Shown: positions 61,698-64,000 of the stretch, in pieces
Layout: every line of letters starts with the position of its first letter
Numbering within the stretch: position 1 is the first letter of the stretch
Assembly (NCBI RefSeq): GCF_001611555.1
Contig: NZ_LSGP01000017.1
Location: forward strand, 682,001-746,000
Direction of reading: 5' to 3'
Length of the DNA: 64,000 nucleotides
From: Anaerosporomusa subterranea
Lineage (GTDB): Bacteria; Bacillota; Negativicutes; Sporomusales; Acetonemataceae
Made by a program: the position numbers and the translations under genes
The notes under the pieces: generated by a model
Told to the model about the DNA's origin: nothing
The model's input: only the letters and a program-made list of their open reading frames with translations
Database searches by the model: none

Positions 61698-62855
61698 ATG
61701 TCCCAACAGTGGCAGGGGCGCCATTGGAGAACAGGGCAGTCCATCGCCGTGACGGTGCGAGATGGGGTCATTGCTGACATCAAGCCTTGTTCCGATACGG
61801 AACCCTGGATCGCTCCGGGGTTGATCGACGTACAGGTAAACGGGGCAGGCGGATTCAACTTTAACGGGCCAGACGCAGCGCCCGAAACGGTCGAAAATGT
61901 AGTTCGCATCTTGCATAGTCACGGGGTAACCCGCTTCTGCCCCACCGTAACAACAGCAACAAAAGACAGTATCCTCAGAAGTATTCGGGCAATAACGGTG
62001 GCTTGTGAGCAGAATTCATTAGTTAATCATGCAGTTTTGGGTATTCATGTGGAAGGACCATTCATCTCTGCGGAAGCAGGACCTCGCGGCGCGCATAATT
62101 CGGAATGGACGCGCGACCCCGATTGGCAGGAATTCCTGGATTGGCAAGAGGCGGCAAAAGGCAGAGTAGTTATGGTCACTCTTGCTCCTGAGCGGCCGGG
62201 TGCTATTGATTTCATCAAGGAGCTTAGCAAATCCGGCGTTATTGCGGCCTTAGGCCATACCGCCGCGAACGAGGCTCAAATTTTGGCGGCAGTCAAGGCT
62301 GGTGCCAGTATGTCCACTCACCTGGGGAATGGAGCGCACCCATATATCAAGCGACATCCTAATTACATCTGGTCACAACTGGCCAATGATCAGCTATGGG
62401 CCGGACTGATTGGGGATGGGTTTCATTTGCCGGCGTCAACTCTAAAAGTCATGATGCAGGCAAAACGGGATAAAGCGATTTTAGTCAGTGACGCCTCCTA
62501 TCTTGCTGGCATGCCATCAGGAGAGTACACGACCCACCATCACGTTAAAGTGGTCTTGGAATCGAACGGGCGCCTCCACCTGAAAGCCACTCCTGACATT
62601 CTTTCTGGGGCTGCCATGTTATTGGATACTTGTGTTCAGAACTTGGTTAATATGGGTGTAGCGTCCATTGCGGAAGCCATCGAAATGGCAGCAACAAGGC
62701 CGGCACAGTTGTTGGGAAGCAAGGATGGGGGCTCGATCGATATAAATAACTGCGCTGACTTTTTTCTCTATCGTTGGCTGGATGATGGCCCCGGGGGGAC
62801 ACTTCAAATTTGCGAGACAGTTACAGCCGGAAACACTGTTTACAAGAACGAATAA
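61698..62855 (+). CDS. N-acetylhexosamine-6-phosphate deacetylase (NagA), copy 2
   Basis: A 385-residue amidohydrolase diverged from copy 1. Motifs are APGLIDVQVNGAGGFNFNGP, GIHVEGPFISAEAGPRGAHN, ALGHTAANEAQI, STHLGNGAHPYIKRHPN and ILVSDASYLAGMPSG with the catalytic Asp. The region after STH reads LGNGAH rather than the usual LFNAM. The ATG at 61698 follows GATGAGGTGG. It precedes nagB by 34 bp. Two paralogs in one operon point to two acetylated substrates or positions. Confidence 0.88.
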   Translation: MSQQWQGRHWRTGQSIAVTVRDGVIADIKPCSDTEPWIAPGLIDVQVNGAGGFNFNGPDAAPETVENVVRILHSHGVTRFCPTVTTATKDSILRSIRAITVACEQNSLVNHAVLGIHVEGPFISAEAGPRGAHNSEWTRDPDWQEFLDWQEAAKGRVVMVTLAPERPGAIDFIKELSKSGVIAALGHTAANEAQILAAVKAGASMSTHLGNGAHPYIKRHPNYIWSQLANDQLWAGLIGDGFHLPASTLKVMMQAKRDKAILVSDASYLAGMPSGEYTTHHHVKVVLESNGRLHLKATPDILSGAAMLLDTCVQNLVNMGVASIAEAIEMAATRPAQLLGSKDGGSIDINNCADFFLYRWLDDGPGGTLQICETVTAGNTVYKNE

Positions 62856-62889
62856 CAGTAGATATAGTGAAGATAGAGAGGTGTGTACG

Positions 62890-63636
62890 ATGAAACTTTG
62901 CATTTGGAAAGACGCAGATGAACTTGGCAGACAAGCAGCAGCTTTCACCGCCACGGCGATTCAGCGTGCGATCGCTGAAAAAGGCTGTGCGAGATTGCTA
63001 TTATCAACCGGCGCCTCCCAATTTGAAACATTTAAGTATCTAGTGACTACAGATGTTCCCTGGGAAAAGGTTGAAATGTTTCATCTTGATGAGTACGTCG
63101 GCTTGCCGGAGACGTGCCCTGCCAGCTTTAGGAAATACTTGAAAGACAGATTTGCTTCTAAAGTGTCTTTGGGAAAGGCTTATTTCGTTTGCGGTGAAGG
63201 AAACGTTGCACGGGAGATCCAAAAATTAACAGACGATATCACGAAAGCGCCGATTGACATCGCACTAGTTGGCATTGGTGAAAATGCACACATCGCATTT
63301 AATGATCCGCCAGCCGATTTCTCCACAGAAGAAGCCTACAAAGTAGTAACCTTGGATGAACGTTGCAAACAACAGCAGGTGCGTGAAGGCTGGTTTCCCT
63401 CCATCGATTCCGTGCCGGAACAGGCGATCACAATGACCGTGAGGCAAATTCTAAAAAGCAAGATTATCTTATCTTGCGTACCTCATCGGATCAAAGCGGA
63501 AGCAATCAGGCAGACTTTAGAGAACGATCCTACCAATATTATCCCAGCGACGATTCTGAAGACACATCCCAATTGGACCTTGTATCTGGACGAGGAATCG
63601 GCTAGCCTAATACCCCAAAAAGACTCGCGAGCATAA
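62890..63636 (+). CDS. nagB: Glucosamine-6-phosphate deaminase
   Basis: A 248-residue enzyme. Signatures are LLLSTGASQFETFKYL (phosphate binding), MFHLDEYVGLPETCPASFR (catalytic Asp and Glu) and ALVGIGENAHIAFNDPPADF (with His as base). It converts glucosamine-6-P to fructose-6-P and ammonia. The ATG at 62890 follows GAGAGGTG; an earlier in-frame start is not used. It completes the NagA-to-glycolysis route. Confidence 0.93.
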   Translation: MKLCIWKDADELGRQAAAFTATAIQRAIAEKGCARLLLSTGASQFETFKYLVTTDVPWEKVEMFHLDEYVGLPETCPASFRKYLKDRFASKVSLGKAYFVCGEGNVAREIQKLTDDITKAPIDIALVGIGENAHIAFNDPPADFSTEEAYKVVTLDERCKQQQVREGWFPSIDSVPEQAITMTVRQILKSKIILSCVPHRIKAEAIRQTLENDPTNIIPATILKTHPNWTLYLDEESASLIPQKDSRA

Positions 63637-63657
63637 GTGGGTATGGAGAGTGAAACC

Positions 63658-64000
63658 GTGATACTAATTCAACCATTGCTCGAAGAACATTTCTCACGCT
63701 TCGGAGTTATCTTTCGGCTCAACCGTTCCGACCCACAGCCGTTTCAAGTGCAGGTAACGGAAGAAACTCCAGTCGGATGGCGGGTCGCGATGATGAAGGT
63801 AAGCGCTCGGGTAATCCAGAAGATCAGCTGTCACCCGAATACCATGGAAACATTTGAACCAGTTCAGGGTGTTTGCTTGCTCGTTGTGGCAGAACCCCAG
63901 AAACCACATGAATTAGCGGCTTTTGTTCTTGACGCTCCCGTCTGTATTAATAAGGGCGTGTGGCACTGTGTGATTACACTTTCAGATTATGCTATTGTCA
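63658..64000 (+). CDS. Ureidoglycolate lyase-like (AllA family) cupin, 3' truncated by window
   Basis: The GTG at 63658 follows TGGAGAG and the frame is open to the end of the window (114 codons). HPNTMETFEPVQG, FVLDAPVCINKGVWHCVI are typical of AllA-type ureidoglycolate lyases and their cupin relatives. It lies 21 bp after nagB, so it is probably in the same operon. True ureide breakdown does not fit amino-sugar use, so a different substrate is possible. The C-terminus is outside the window. Confidence 0.7.
   Translation, partial: MILIQPLLEEHFSRFGVIFRLNRSDPQPFQVQVTEETPVGWRVAMMKVSARVIQKISCHPNTMETFEPVQGVCLLVVAEPQKPHELAAFVLDAPVCINKGVWHCVITLSDYAIV

Noticed and set aside
1-64000. tRNA or rRNA genes
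   Set aside because: No stretch with tRNA arm patterns and CCA-type ends or rRNA-like sequence was recognised; a covariance search would be decisive.

Overview
The window reads as a chromosomal segment of a motile, diderm-type or spore-former-related Firmicute, most likely a Negativicute (Sporomusa/Pelosinus-like). This is inferred from the gene content: flagellar capping genes, csaB beside a DUF5693 protein, ftsEX with an M23 hydrolase, CtpA and a MinJ-like PDZ protein, a SPOCS-domain protein, and a sigma-54 regulator of PrpR type. No rRNA or tRNA gene was seen, so the assignment is tentative. Nearly all genes lie on the + strand.

Layout. 1-5.0 kb: a low-GC island of three tandem paralogous radical SAM proteins, an aldo/keto reductase-ferredoxin fusion and a GT2 glycosyltransferase, directly before a YjfB-like motility gene and a sigma-28-driven flaG-fliD-fliS-fliT-like operon (5.3-8.3 kb). 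This is a candidate flagellin-modification locus. 8.9-9.6 kb: a strong promoter, a roughly 280-nt RNA that folds into many helices, and a zinc-ribbon protein. 10-12.6 kb: a polar amino acid ABC transporter. 13-27.5 kb: housekeeping and envelope genes (cspA, hpf, secA, prfB with its +1 frameshift, DUF2993, DUF5693, csaB, YitT, M50 protease, ftsE, ftsX, M23 hydrolase). 28-35.8 kb: ctpA, MinJ-like, uvrB, uvrA (LexA-type box in its promoter). 35.9-42.6 kb: a catabolic module with a PrpR-type sigma-54 regulator, a divergent sigma-54 promoter, a DASS carboxylate transporter, a LeuCD-type hydro-lyase and a soluble chemoreceptor that carries the same PrpR_N sensor fold as the regulator. 42.9-55.9 kb: uvrC, mobA, lemA, a TPM protein, rubredoxin, a ferritin-like protein, an FMN-dependent oxidase, MGMT, a small membrane protein, a HAD phosphatase, an MBL hydrolase, glycerate kinase and a SPOCS protein with a His/Cys/Asp-rich insert. 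56.1-64 kb: an amino-sugar operon (LacI regulator, two NagA paralogs around an ABC transporter lacking an ATPase, NagB, and a truncated AllA-like cupin gene).

The most striking non-coding feature is a family of at least 14 dispersed elements (about 120 or 185 bp) between 10.8 and 53.5 kb. They share conserved boxes (CATCTGCGTTG, TTGCTTGCGTAC, CTAGCATCTGG), but their outer and inner arms differ in sequence from copy to copy while staying self-complementary. Several begin inside the stop codon of the upstream gene. This pattern fits selection for a hairpin at operon ends, or a mobile element that rebuilds complementary arms. Other dispersed repeats share the intergenic regions: a CCGCAGAGTAC/GTACTCTGCGG pair family, a REP-like GTCATCGCGA family (one half-copy encodes the end of UvrB), and shorter motifs. 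The region 56-64 kb has none of them.
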